Shown here in pieces: positions 49,000 through 59,680 of a stretch of DNA of 64,000 nucleotides (position 1 is the stretch's first letter; each line of letters starts with the position of its first letter). The stretch lies in NCBI RefSeq assembly GCF_000214415.1, contig NC_015562.1, forward strand, positions 682,001-746,000, in the 5' to 3' direction. The position numbers were made by a program, and so were the translations under genes. This DNA is from Methanotorris igneus Kol 5 (GTDB lineage Archaea > AGJL01 > Methanococci > Methanococcales > Methanococcaceae). The notes below the pieces were generated by a model, which was given only the letters and a program-made list of their open reading frames with translations, had not been told where the DNA came from and searched no databases.

Positions 49000-49965
49000 A
49001 TGGAGATTTTTAAATTTTATGAAAAATCCATAAACAATAAGATTGATTTTGAAGATGCTTTAGAATTATATGAGAATTTTGATGCTTATGACCTTTTATA
49101 CCTTGCATATAAAATAAAAAAGGCATTTAAGAAGAATAAAATTGACTTATGCTCTATAATCAATGCAAAAAGTGGAAAATGTTCTGAAAATTGCGCATTT
49201 TGCTCCCAATCAATATATCACAAAACAGACATTCAAGTTTATCCATTAAAATCTAAGGAAGAGATACTAAACAAAGCCAAAAAAATGGAAAAATGTTGTA
49301 ATAGGTTCTCTATAGTTGTTAGTGGAAAATCTATAAGTGATGAGGAATTTGAGAAAGTTGTTGAGATTATTGAAGAGATAAAAAAACAAACAAAATTAAA
49401 GGTTTGTACTTCACTTGGTATTATAGATAAGGATAAATTAAAGGCTTTGAAGGAGTTGGATGTTAGATATCACCACAACTTAGAATCATCAAGGAATCAC
49501 TTCAAAAACATCTGTACAACCCACACCTATGAAGATAGAGTTAAAACCATAAAAAAGGCAAAAAAATTAGGTTTAGAGGTTTGTAGTGGTGGAATATTTG
49601 GGCTAGGAGAGGATTTTAAAGAAAGAATAGATATGATGATGGATTTAAAAAAATTGGATGTGGATAGTGTTGCTTTAAACATTCTCCATCCAATTAAAGG
49701 GACGAAGATGTGTGATTTAATTGAAAAAAATGAGATAAAACCAATATCTCCAATGGAGGCTCTTAAAAGCATCGCTATTTGCAGAGTTATAATGCCAGAT
49801 AAGGAAATAAGGCTCTGTGGTGGAAGAGAGTTTAATTTACATGATTTGCAGTGCTTGTCTTTACTTGCATTGGATGGGTTAATGGTTGGAGACTATTTAA
49901 CAACAAAAGGAAGGGTTTTAGAGGACGACTTGAGGATGATAAGGGACATGGGTTTTATTTATTAA
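49000..49965 (+). CDS. bioB: biotin synthase-like radical SAM enzyme
   Basis: 321 residues. Radical SAM motif SGKCSENCAFCSQS (CxxxCxxC). Cysteines of the auxiliary cluster are present in KKCCNRF-like, KVCTSLG and EVCSGGIFGLGE, with IRLCGGRE near the C-terminus where an extra Cys stands beside the conserved Arg. BioB inserts sulfur into dethiobiotin. No bioA, bioD or bioF gene is adjacent. The next gene, 17 bases away, is a LarE-like sulfur-transfer protein, an unusual partner. Confidence 0.88.
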   Translation: MEIFKFYEKSINNKIDFEDALELYENFDAYDLLYLAYKIKKAFKKNKIDLCSIINAKSGKCSENCAFCSQSIYHKTDIQVYPLKSKEEILNKAKKMEKCCNRFSIVVSGKSISDEEFEKVVEIIEEIKKQTKLKVCTSLGIIDKDKLKALKELDVRYHHNLESSRNHFKNICTTHTYEDRVKTIKKAKKLGLEVCSGGIFGLGEDFKERIDMMMDLKKLDVDSVALNILHPIKGTKMCDLIEKNEIKPISPMEALKSIAICRVIMPDKEIRLCGGREFNLHDLQCLSLLALDGLMVGDYLTTKGRVLEDDLRMIRDMGFIY

Positions 49966-49982
49966 TTAAAAAAGGTGTTTTC

Positions 49983-50795
49983 ATGGAGGAATTAAAAAAG
50001 AAATTAGAAAATTTAAAAAAATTCTTTGAAGGTAAAAAGGTTATTGTTGCATATTCGGGAGGTGTGGATAGTTCGTTAGTTGCAAAAATTGCCTCAGATA
50101 CTACAGAAACTTTGGCTATAACCATTGACAATGGATTCTTTTCAGAAGATGCTATAAAAAAAGCAGAGATTAGAGCAAAAAAATATGGAATTAGGCATAA
50201 AGTCATAAAACTTGAAAATGTTAAAATGCATGAATTAGAGGAACCCATCACTCAACTAAAAAAGAATCCAACAAATAGATGTTATCTATGCAAAAAGATA
50301 ATGGCTATTATTTTAATTAATGAAAAAGAAAAATTAGGATATGATTTAATTGTTGATGGTACTATATATGATGATTTGTTTGAAGATAGGCCAGGAATAC
50401 AGGCGTTTAGAGAGCATGGAATAAAATCCCCACTGGCAGAATTTAAAATCTCAAAAAAGGATGTTTATGAACTTTCAAACTATTTGGGCATGGAAATTCC
50501 AAAAAAAGAAACATGCCTTGCCACGAGAATAAGATTTAACCAAGAAATTACAGAGGAAAAATTGAAAAGGGTGGAGATGGCAGAGAAATTTTTATCAAAA
50601 TATATAAAAGGAACTTTGAGAGTTAGGGATGATGGTGGAATAGCAAGGATTGAAGTGAATAAAGATGAGATAAAAAAATTTTTCAATGAGGAGTTTACTA
50701 AAATGGTCGTAGATGAGTTGAAAAAATTGGGATTTGAAAGGGTTAGTTTGGATTTGGAAGGATATAAAAGACCATTAAAAATAAAAAATAAATAA
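49983..50795 (+). CDS. LarE-like ATP-dependent sulfur transferase
   Basis: 270 residues from ATG 49983 (GGTG upstream); the frame's earlier start overlaps bioB and is not used. PP-loop ATPase motif VIVAYSGGVDSSLVAK. Three cysteines, NRCYLCKK and KKETCLAT, resemble LarE forms that bind an Fe-S cluster rather than the single sacrificial Cys type. Known members supply sulfur for nickel-pincer cofactor. Coupling with bioB suggests a sulfur-donation role for that enzyme here; inference. Confidence 0.85.
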   Translation: MEELKKKLENLKKFFEGKKVIVAYSGGVDSSLVAKIASDTTETLAITIDNGFFSEDAIKKAEIRAKKYGIRHKVIKLENVKMHELEEPITQLKKNPTNRCYLCKKIMAIILINEKEKLGYDLIVDGTIYDDLFEDRPGIQAFREHGIKSPLAEFKISKKDVYELSNYLGMEIPKKETCLATRIRFNQEITEEKLKRVEMAEKFLSKYIKGTLRVRDDGGIARIEVNKDEIKKFFNEEFTKMVVDELKKLGFERVSLDLEGYKRPLKIKNK

Positions 50796-50813
50796 ATTAA
50801 TTTTTTTATTTAA

Positions 50814-52079
50814 TTATTGATGTAATTTGAATCTCAATATTGCTGCTAAACCTTTAAATGCTTTTGATATTTGAGCTCCTTCTTCTGTTTCCCTTGAAAC
50901 TATACACAATTTTGTTCCGCTCATTTCACAGAGTTCTGAAAGATATTCTATGAAGTCCTTTGTTTCTTCTATTACCAATGCTCCCTCACATTGTGGACAT
51001 GTTTTTTCTTTCAAAGCCTCTTCAAGTTTAGGTAATTCATCCTTTTTGATGTTTAATTCTTCAGTATATTCACAGTTATTACATTTTATCTTGACTCTGA
51101 CCATATTTATATCCTCTGAAACGATGAGTGTATCAACTGCTCCCATTATCAATGCTTCAAGAACCTCTTTTTCACCATACGCTGCTAATCCACCATCTTC
51201 TTTAATTAACTCTTTAAAGAATCTTTGAACAACTTCCCTTTCTTTCATCAATTCTAAATCCTTCAATAAGTGCTCTGCTTTGCTTAACAATTCCCTTATA
51301 CCAAACTCCTCAGTGTAGCACAAGTCAAAAGTATCCAAAACAATCTTTTTTAATTCGTGGTGTAAATAATCTCCTTCCACGAACTCATTTTTTGTGTTTC
51401 CTGGACCTCCAACTAAGATACCTCTTAACTGTTTCTTTTCTAATAGTGGGAGGAATACCTCTGTTGCATGCTCTCCAACCCTAACCATGAACTGGTGAGC
51501 AGCATCATCAATAAGCCTCTCCAACCTTCTTGCAGACTGTCCTCCTGCTTTAAATTTACCTGGAACTCCACTTGTTAATCTTTTATGAATTTGTATGTTT
51601 TTCCCTTTCACTGTTGCTATTGTCGCCTCACTTCTATCAATTAATATAACACCATAGGTGTCTTTTTCTTCTAAGAATTCTTCAAGTGGTTCAGTATAAA
51701 ATTGAGAATCACATCTGTATATGAATGTTTTTATTGGTTCTGGAGGGATTAAAACATAGGTTTCCATTTTTTCAGTTCCTGGACCGCTTCTTGGAACCAT
51801 TCCAGCAAATATAATGACCCCTTTTTCAAGAGGATCTTTTAAAAGCTTTAATCTTTGCAAGATAACTTCGATTGCTGATTGGACGTTTTTCCTTGTACTT
51901 TTACTCTTGATGTTTGAGGATTGTGATAACTCTTCCCTTAAATATTGAGTAACGTCAGATATTCTTCTTCCTGCTGGAATATACAAACTGATAAGTTCGG
52001 TTCCTTTTCCTTTTTTACTTTTTAGTTCTTGGAGTGTCTTTTTAAACATATACAATTCTTTTGATTTGTCCTCTTCCAT
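50814..52079 (-). CDS. prf1: peptide chain release factor aRF1
   Basis: 421 residues from ATG 52079 (GGTGAT upstream). Stop-codon recognition motif NIKS in SSNIKSKSTRKN, peptidyl-hydrolysis motif GGQ in KFKAGGQSARRLERLIDDAAH, and a C-terminal zinc-ribbon-like part with CNNC and CPQC. It terminates translation at all three stop codons. It converges on the larE-like gene with an 18-base gap. Confidence 0.97.
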   Translation of the reverse strand: MEEDKSKELYMFKKTLQELKSKKGKGTELISLYIPAGRRISDVTQYLREELSQSSNIKSKSTRKNVQSAIEVILQRLKLLKDPLEKGVIIFAGMVPRSGPGTEKMETYVLIPPEPIKTFIYRCDSQFYTEPLEEFLEEKDTYGVILIDRSEATIATVKGKNIQIHKRLTSGVPGKFKAGGQSARRLERLIDDAAHQFMVRVGEHATEVFLPLLEKKQLRGILVGGPGNTKNEFVEGDYLHHELKKIVLDTFDLCYTEEFGIRELLSKAEHLLKDLELMKEREVVQRFFKELIKEDGGLAAYGEKEVLEALIMGAVDTLIVSEDINMVRVKIKCNNCEYTEELNIKKDELPKLEEALKEKTCPQCEGALVIEETKDFIEYLSELCEMSGTKLCIVSRETEEGAQISKAFKGLAAILRFKLHQ

Positions 52080-52378
52080 TAAAATCACCCTTATACAATA
52101 GATAATAATTATTTAGAATATTCAAATTAGATAAAATTTAGTTGTTTGCATTAGATATTGGACATAACTATAATAAATTTTTGGTCTATAAAACATTATT
52201 TCAAAGTTTTTAAGTAAAGAATATGTTTTGAAATTCTTTTATGCATAATGAGTAATTACAAAAAAATTTGACCATAATAACCCTACACAAAATTAAGAAT
52301 AAGTGAAAATAACTAAGTTTCACTAAAAAATAATAAAACTGCATTAAAAACCGACAAAATATATAAATATTATGGTAG

Positions 52379-52741
<363 letters not shown>

Positions 52742-52834
52742 TTTTTGTTATTTTTTGTTATTTTTGAATAATGTTTCTTACTTATTTTTTATATTATTTA
52801 AAATTATTTAAAATTTTTATGATTGAGGGGTATT

Positions 52835-53362
52835 ATGGCAAAAAAGCAAATAGTGGGCATTCTGTCTGATGATAGGGTAGTGGTTTTTGATAAAAATGGA
52901 ATTTCAAGGTTATGCTCGAGATATTATGGGGAGAAAAATGACGATTTTTTATCATTATCGTTAATAGAGGCACTTTACTTAACTTCTCTTGGATGGCTTG
53001 TTGTTAAAGATTCTAATGGTAGGTTATTATCTTTTGAAGAGCTTTATGAATATGCAAGAAATATAGAGGAGAGTTTATGCATAAAGTATCTTGTTTATAA
53101 GGATTTGAGAAATAGGGGCTATACTGTAAAAACTGGGCTAAAATATGGCACGGACTTTAGGTTATATGAAAGAGGGGCAGATATAGATAAAGAGCACTCA
53201 GTTTATCTTGTTAAGGTTTTCTCTGAAGAGAAGCCATGTAATATTTCAGAACTCACTGGATTTGTTAGAGTTGCACACTCTGTCAGAAAAAAATTGCTTA
53301 TTGCCATTGTTGATGCTGATGGAGATGTGGTTTATTATGATATGGGGTTTGTTAGGCCTTAA
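52835..53362 (+). CDS. endA: tRNA-splicing endonuclease
   Basis: 175 residues from ATG 52835 (GAGGGG upstream), the homotetrameric archaeal type. Catalytic Tyr in [12 protein letters not shown], His in DKEHSVYLV and Lys in [13 protein letters not shown]. It cuts bulge-helix-bulge introns; RtcB, encoded at 14.8 kb, seals the ends. The comC gene follows directly. Confidence 0.96.
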   Translation: MAKKQIVGILSDDRVVVFDKNGISRLCSRYYGEKNDDFLSLSLIEALYLTSLGWLVVKDSNGRLLSFEELYEYARNIEESLCIKYLVYKDLRNRGYTVKTGLKYGTDFRLYERGADIDKEHSVYLVKVFSEEKPCNISELTGFVRVAHSVRKKLLIAIVDADGDVVYYDMGFVRP

Positions 53363-53392
53363 TTGAAAAATATAACAATGGAGAGGGAGAAG

Positions 53393-54436
53393 ATGATATT
53401 GTTGCCTGAAAATGAAAGAAAGTTGATTGTTGATATTTTAACAAAATATGGAGTGAGTGAAGAGGATGCAAAGATTACAGCAGATGTTTTTGTTGATGCT
53501 GATTTGAAAGGATTCACTTCCCATGGAATTGGAAGATTTCCTCAGTATGTTGAGGGACTTGAATGTGGAAATATAAACCCAAACCCAAACATAAAGGTAG
53601 TTAAGGAAACACCTGCAACTGCTACAATAGATGGAGATTTTGGACTTGGACAAGTTGTTGGAAAAAAAGCAATGGAGTTGGCAATTGAAAAGGCAAAAAA
53701 TGTTGGAATTGGAGCAGTAGCAACAAGAAATTCAAACCACTTTGGTATTGCTGGATACTATTCAGAGATGGCTATGAGAGAGGGGTTAATTGGTATAACT
53801 ATAACGAACACAGAACCTGCAATGGCACCGTTTGGAGGAAAGGATAAGATTTTGGGGACTAATCCAGTAGCCATTGCATTTAAAGGAAAAAAATATGTAT
53901 TCTCTCTTGATATGGCTACAGCTTCAATTGCGAGGGGTAAAATCTTAGAAATGGCAAGGTTGGGCAAAAGTATTCCAGAAGGATGTGCAGTTGATAAAGA
54001 TGGAAACTTAACAACAGACCCAATTAAAGCATTAGAAGGGAGTATTTTGCCTTTTGGAGGGCCGAAGGGTTATGGTTTAGCATTAGCAATTGAGGCTCTT
54101 GCGGCAATTGGTGGGGCAGAGATGGGGACAAAGGTAAAAGGAACTGCAAATCCAAAAGATAAGTGCACAAAAGGGGACTTGTTTATGGCTATAGATCCTG
54201 GTGCATTTTGGGATAGGGAGAAGTTTATGGAAAAGGTTGATGAGCTGATGGATGAGATAAAGAACTCTGAACCTGCAAAAGGATTTAGTGAGGTTTTAAT
54301 TCCTGGAGATATTGAAAGAATGAACATGGAAAAAAGAAAAAATGGTTTTGAGATAGATGAAGTTTTATATAAAAGATTAAAGGAGATTTGTGAGAAAAAT
54401 GGGTTAGATATTAATGATTATGTTAAAGTTGAATAA
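53393..54436 (+). CDS. comC: L-sulfolactate dehydrogenase
   Basis: 347 residues from ATG 53393, chosen because GGAGAGGGAG lies just upstream; the earlier TTG 53363 and ATG 53378 have none. LDH2/MDH2 oxidoreductase family: GFTSHGIGRFPQYVEGL, GLGQVVGKKAMELAI, ATRNSNHFGIAGYYSEMA, GTNPVAIAF and FGGPKGYGLALAIEALA. In methanogens the enzyme acts on sulfolactate in coenzyme M synthesis and also on malate. It directly follows endA. Confidence 0.93.
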   Translation: MILLPENERKLIVDILTKYGVSEEDAKITADVFVDADLKGFTSHGIGRFPQYVEGLECGNINPNPNIKVVKETPATATIDGDFGLGQVVGKKAMELAIEKAKNVGIGAVATRNSNHFGIAGYYSEMAMREGLIGITITNTEPAMAPFGGKDKILGTNPVAIAFKGKKYVFSLDMATASIARGKILEMARLGKSIPEGCAVDKDGNLTTDPIKALEGSILPFGGPKGYGLALAIEALAAIGGAEMGTKVKGTANPKDKCTKGDLFMAIDPGAFWDREKFMEKVDELMDEIKNSEPAKGFSEVLIPGDIERMNMEKRKNGFEIDEVLYKRLKEICEKNGLDINDYVKVE

Positions 54437-54472
54437 TTTAAAAATTTGAGGAATTAATTTTCAAAAAAGAGT

Positions 54473-55003
54473 TCAAAAAGAAGAAGTGTGTAGATATTCC
54501 CTTTTTAGAATTTCAATGAATTTTCTTAGTCCTTTTTCAATGCCGTTTCTTTGCCTCTCCAAAATATTTTCATGTTTTAGTAAATTCCCATAAACATCCG
54601 TTGTGAATAAGTATTTATTTTTGTCTGTTAATATGCAAATTCCTCCCCTCCCAATTCCTGCAGTAGTTCCTATTGCAATATTACAGTTTAAAATATCCTT
54701 TAATCCTTTAGCCATTAAATAAGCAACCTTTAAATCATTTTTTTCCGTATATGCCTTTGCATATGCGTAGTCGTAATCAGGTTCTGGGAGTTTAATGTTT
54801 AGCAATTTTTCAGCAGCATAGATGGATGGGATGAACATTGATGCCAAAACCCTAACATTGCTCATCATTCTTAACTCCTCTTTATCAAAAATTTCTTTGA
54901 ATTCAAAATCCTTATATCCACTTGCTGCTTTATGGATGGTTATGCCAATTTTTGCATGAGTAAAACATTCAGCAGTACCTACAGAGATTTTAACATCAAC
55001 CAT
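54473..55003 (-). CDS. UPF0254 family protein
   Basis: 176 residues from ATG 55003 (GGGGA upstream). Starts VDVKISVGTAECFTHAKIGITIHKAASGY and has NIAIGTTAGIGRGGICILT and FTTDVYGNLL. The family is limited largely to methanogens and its function is unknown. Its 5' end is 30 bases from MITE-like element E. Confidence 0.9.
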   Translation of the reverse strand: MVDVKISVGTAECFTHAKIGITIHKAASGYKDFEFKEIFDKEELRMMSNVRVLASMFIPSIYAAEKLLNIKLPEPDYDYAYAKAYTEKNDLKVAYLMAKGLKDILNCNIAIGTTAGIGRGGICILTDKNKYLFTTDVYGNLLKHENILERQRNGIEKGLRKFIEILKREYLHTSSF

Positions 55004-55032
55004 AAAAATCCCCTTAAAACACATTCACGAGA

Positions 55033-55173
55033 TATAGTTGTTTGCCAATTTCTTGCACGGATTTAGACGCAACCAAATTTTTTTTAAAAGGACGATAAAT
55101 CAATTGTAAAATTCCAAATAAAGGTTAATTACTTCATATAATTTAAATGAAGAAGTAAAGGCAAACAACTATA
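55033..55173. repeat. MITE-like element E
   Basis: 141 bases with perfect 14-base inverted ends, TATAGTTGTTTGCC (55033-55046) and its inverse (55160-55173). Ends resemble the TATAGTCGTGTGCG family but the interior is unrelated to A and B, and contains ACTTCATATAATTTAAATGAAG as a further dyad. No reading frame. It lies in the divergent promoter region of the UPF0254 gene. Confidence 0.75.
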
Positions 55174-55282
55174 AATAAACTTTTAGAAAATTTAATTTAG
55201 GAATTTGACAGTTTTATTTTTTTAAATATTTTCACACACATATACTAATTTTTAATTTTATATTTCAATGTGGGGTGTAAGA

Positions 55283-55948
55283 ATGAAGGATAAACTCTAT
55301 CATTATTTCATATCCTATTTTTTAGATAAATTTAAGTATATAAGCCCGATTTTATATATTCTTACAATATGGTTAATTCTCAAAATATCGTCCATAATAA
55401 TTGATACATTTAATTTTTCTTTAAATGAGTTTGTTGTTTATTGGTGGATAGTTATAATATTAATTATAATGACAGTCTCAAGTTTTATATTAGATAAAAT
55501 ATACAAAATCCTTAAAAAATATGGTGTAGAAAGTAGTATTGATAAAGGAAAATTTTTAAAGGAAAAATGGTTATTTTATCCATTAAAATGGTATTTACTG
55601 TGGTTTTTAATTTTCATTGATATATATGTTTTGATTTATTTGCAAAATGAAATTATTTCGTTTATTCCACAATATTGGTGTAATTTTATTATATGGTGTG
55701 CTTTTATTATATCAATTGCCCAAATATCTCCAATTAAAATAACATTTTACAGTAATGGAGTTAATATAGGGGGTAGATTCTACAATTATAACCAAATCAA
55801 AATATTGGATAAAAAACATAAAAAGGTAGTATTTATAAATAACATTCCAAAATATGTGTTCTTTGATAAAAACAAATACATAAATTACATTTTTAAGTTA
55901 AATAATTTAGAAAATATATTAATTACAAATGAATCAGGTAATGATTAG
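55283..55948 (+). CDS. hypothetical membrane protein
   Basis: 221 residues from ATG 55283 with GGGGTG upstream. Four hydrophobic segments: ISPILYILTIWLILKI, VYWWIVIILIIMTVSSFIL, WYLLWFLIFIDIYVLIYL and FIIWCAFIISIAQI, followed by a soluble C-terminus with FYSNGVNIGGRFYNYNQIKIL, which resembles a PH-like domain. Not recognised. More AT-rich than neighbours and flanked by repeats, so possibly acquired. Confidence 0.7.
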   Translation: MKDKLYHYFISYFLDKFKYISPILYILTIWLILKISSIIIDTFNFSLNEFVVYWWIVIILIIMTVSSFILDKIYKILKKYGVESSIDKGKFLKEKWLFYPLKWYLLWFLIFIDIYVLIYLQNEIISFIPQYWCNFIIWCAFIISIAQISPIKITFYSNGVNIGGRFYNYNQIKILDKKHKKVVFINNIPKYVFFDKNKYINYIFKLNNLENILITNESGND

Positions 55949-56058
55949 TAAATTTTTAATGATTGTAGGGTTATTTCAAATTTTAATGAATGGATAATAA
56001 TTATTTAGAAATTTGGCAAACATAGTTTTGCCGTTATATTTTAATTTGAGGGGAGATC

Positions 56059-56409
56059 ATGTATAAGCAAGCAATAGTGATAAGGAATGACTTAAAAATG
56101 GGAAAAGGAAAAATCGCTGCCCAAGCATGTCATGCGGCAATAGAGGCATTCTTAGATGCTGAAAAGATATGCCCAAATGTTGTTAAAGAATGGTTAAGAG
56201 AAGGTCAGAAAAAGGTTGTTCTAAAGGTTAATTCAGAAAAAGAGTTGTTTGATATTTATTTAACTGCGAAATCTCTTGGATTACCTTGCAGTTTAATTAA
56301 AGATGCTGGAAGAACACAATTAGAACCTGGAACGACAACTGCTGTAGGCATTGGCCCAGAAAAAGAAGAAAAAATTGATAAAGTTGTTGGGCATTTAAAA
56401 TTATTATAA
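56059..56409 (+). CDS. pth2: peptidyl-tRNA hydrolase, Pth2 type
   Basis: 116 residues. [31 protein letters not shown] at the N-terminus and [21 protein letters not shown] at the C-terminus are the Pth2 signature with catalytic Lys, Gln, Thr and Asp residues. It recycles peptidyl-tRNAs. GAGGGGAG precedes the start. The inverted repeat beside CRISPR leader 2 begins about 45 bases after its stop. Confidence 0.96.
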   Translation: MYKQAIVIRNDLKMGKGKIAAQACHAAIEAFLDAEKICPNVVKEWLREGQKKVVLKVNSEKELFDIYLTAKSLGLPCSLIKDAGRTQLEPGTTTAVGIGPEKEEKIDKVVGHLKLL

Positions 56410-56454
56410 TAACCGTAGTTCCCATCAAACATATAATATCTTTATTATTTCAAA

Positions 56455-56536
56455 AGAAACCTCTAAAAGAAACCTTTAAAAAAGGTTTCATCCAAATCGG
56501 ATGCATTGCTTCGCTTCGCTCAGCAATGCCTCTTAG
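56455..56536. repeat. composite palindromic repeat, copy 3 (inverted)
   Basis: Inverse of the unit at 36481-36565: GAAACC/GGTTTC hairpins, ATCC...GGAT, then GCATTGC-TTCGCTTCGCTCA-GCAATGC, ending CCTCTTAGGGAATTTAA as at array 1. The stem arms changed from GCACTGCC to GCATTGC on both sides, so pairing is kept. Confidence 0.8.
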
Positions 56537-56955
56537 GGAATTTAATAGCATATATTAAATTTCTTAATTTTGTTTTCTTGCTTTTATAAAGGGGTTGTTG
56601 AATTTTGGTACTAGAAAATTGGGAAAAAGTATTACTGATTTTTTTGAATTAAAATTTAGATTTTTTAGAGATATTAGTTATTTGGTTTTATTTTATATGT
56701 TTTAGGTTTAAATTGGTTTTGGATTGTATAATATCTCTGCTAATTATTGAGATTTATTGGAGTGGTTGTGCATTGGATTTATAAATAATATGCACAATCT
56801 TTCTTACTTCCTCCGAGCGAAGCGAGGAGGGATTAAAAACCCGTTAGGGTTTTTAAGATTATAAAGGGTTTGATAATTGGGTAGTAAGAAAATTCGAGTT
56901 GAAAAAGAAAGATTTATATAGGAGTTTGGGCATAAAATAAGGATGAAGTTATAGG
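56537..56955 (+). promoter_or_regulatory. CRISPR array 2 leader
   Basis: Near-identical, inverted copy of the array 1 leader. It carries CCTCC-GAGCGAAGCGA-GGAGG at about 56811-56831, the AAAAACCC/GGGTTTTT hairpin just after, and a TTTATATA box at 56913-56920, about 40 bases before the first repeat. Transcription should start near 56945 and run rightwards. No gene seen. Confidence 0.8.
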
Positions 56956-57360
56956 GTTTGAATATCTCATCCATTAAAACAAGGATGGAAACGCAATATC
57001 TCTAAACATGCTACATCACCATTTTCACGGTTTGAATTGCTTATCCATTAAAACAAGGATGGAAACACTTCTTGCCTATCAAGCACTATCGAAGCACCTT
57101 CAGTTTGAATTGCTTATCCATTAAAACAAGGATGGAAACTTGTAAAATTACTAAAACCGCTTATGAAAAAGTCTGGTTTGAATTGCTTATCCATTAAAAC
57201 AAGGATGGAAACTGAGTAGATATATAGTGGATTTAATAGGCGATGGTTGTTTGAATACCTCATCCATTAAAACAAGGATGGAAACAAACAAGGATAGAAA
57301 ATACTGCACTCGAAAACTCGAAAGTTCGAACACCTAATCTATTAAAACAAGGATGGAAAA
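56956..57360 (+). CRISPR. CRISPR array 2: six repeats, five spacers
   Basis: Repeat starts: 56956, 57030, 57103, 57176, 57249, 57324. The 37-base repeats end ATCCATTAAAACAAGGATGG plus AAAC. The 5' part varies: repeat 1 has GAATATCTC, repeats 2-4 GAATTGCTT, repeat 5 GAATACCTC, and the last is degenerate (GTTCGAACACCTAATCT). The leader is on the left and transcription is rightward. The last spacer starts with AAACAAGGATAGAAAA, itself like a repeat end, so the distal part has decayed. Confidence 0.96.
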
Positions 57361-57428
57361 GAAATATATAAAAAAAGCACAAAGATATTTTATTTTTAAA
57401 TAAAGATTTGGAAAAATGTATAGTTTTA

Positions 57429-58094
57429 CTATTTAACTTTAACTACACTTCCAAATCCTTTGGAAACTTTTCTCCCAATTCCTAAGTAATTTGGGATATC
57501 GAAGTTAATTTCAAATTCTCCTTTAAAACCAATGAACTTGTTTCCCTTATACCTAACAATTAAACTTTCAACATCCAAAATTTCCACAATTAACTTCTCT
57601 TCAACAGTATAATCTAAATACTTACTCATAGATAATACATTTCCAATTAAGATTTTTTCAAGTAAATTTTTTCTCCCGTCTTCATCCAACTCTTTATATT
57701 TCAGATAATTCTTTTCATTTAATGCCACCCATGGGGAGATAAACTTGTATCTTTTCATCTCATCAGAAACCCCAAATTCCTCAAATACAACCTTTACATA
57801 TCCACCAGTAACAGTGTAAACCTTATGGTTTAACTCTAATTTTTTAATATCCAATACAATCTCTCCCAAAATATTAATCCCTTCCTTTATGCCAATTAAA
57901 ACTGCATCTCCACCAATAATTTTATATTGAATTTTTGGATAGGTGTAGATAAATCCATTATTACTATGATTATGCAACTCTTTATAATCCTCTTTATTAA
58001 ATTCATTCAAAATATATCCCCTTAAATATGGAGTTTGGGATTTTTTTAGAGGCTCATTTGTTTTTAACCTACACATTAAAATAGGAAGTTCCAT
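57429..58094 (-). CDS. cas6: CRISPR endoribonuclease Cas6
   Basis: 221 residues. The C-terminal glycine-rich loop GIGRKVSKGFG (residues 205-215) fits the Cas6 consensus GhGxxxxxGhG exactly. The N-terminus MELPILMCRLKTNEP and the LRGYILNEF helix match the RAMP fold. Cas6 cuts precursor crRNA in the repeat. It converges on array 2, 69 bases away. No other cas gene is in the window. Catalytic residues cannot be assigned with confidence. Confidence 0.75.
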   Translation of the reverse strand: MELPILMCRLKTNEPLKKSQTPYLRGYILNEFNKEDYKELHNHSNNGFIYTYPKIQYKIIGGDAVLIGIKEGINILGEIVLDIKKLELNHKVYTVTGGYVKVVFEEFGVSDEMKRYKFISPWVALNEKNYLKYKELDEDGRKNLLEKILIGNVLSMSKYLDYTVEEKLIVEILDVESLIVRYKGNKFIGFKGEFEINFDIPNYLGIGRKVSKGFGSVVKVK

Positions 58095-58188
58095 AGTCCC
58101 ACCAAATTTAAAGTATTATTGTTTTATCCTCAACAATTTCAAAACCAGTTTCTTTATCATAATATTTCTTATCTCAAGGATAGGTATT

Positions 58189-59588
<1,400 letters not shown>

Positions 59589-59680
59589 TATACCACCAAA
59601 TAACTTTAAGCTAAGTTTAGTATATATAAAGCCGATTATATAAAAATAATTATCAATATTAATGTTGATGGTGATGGCAA

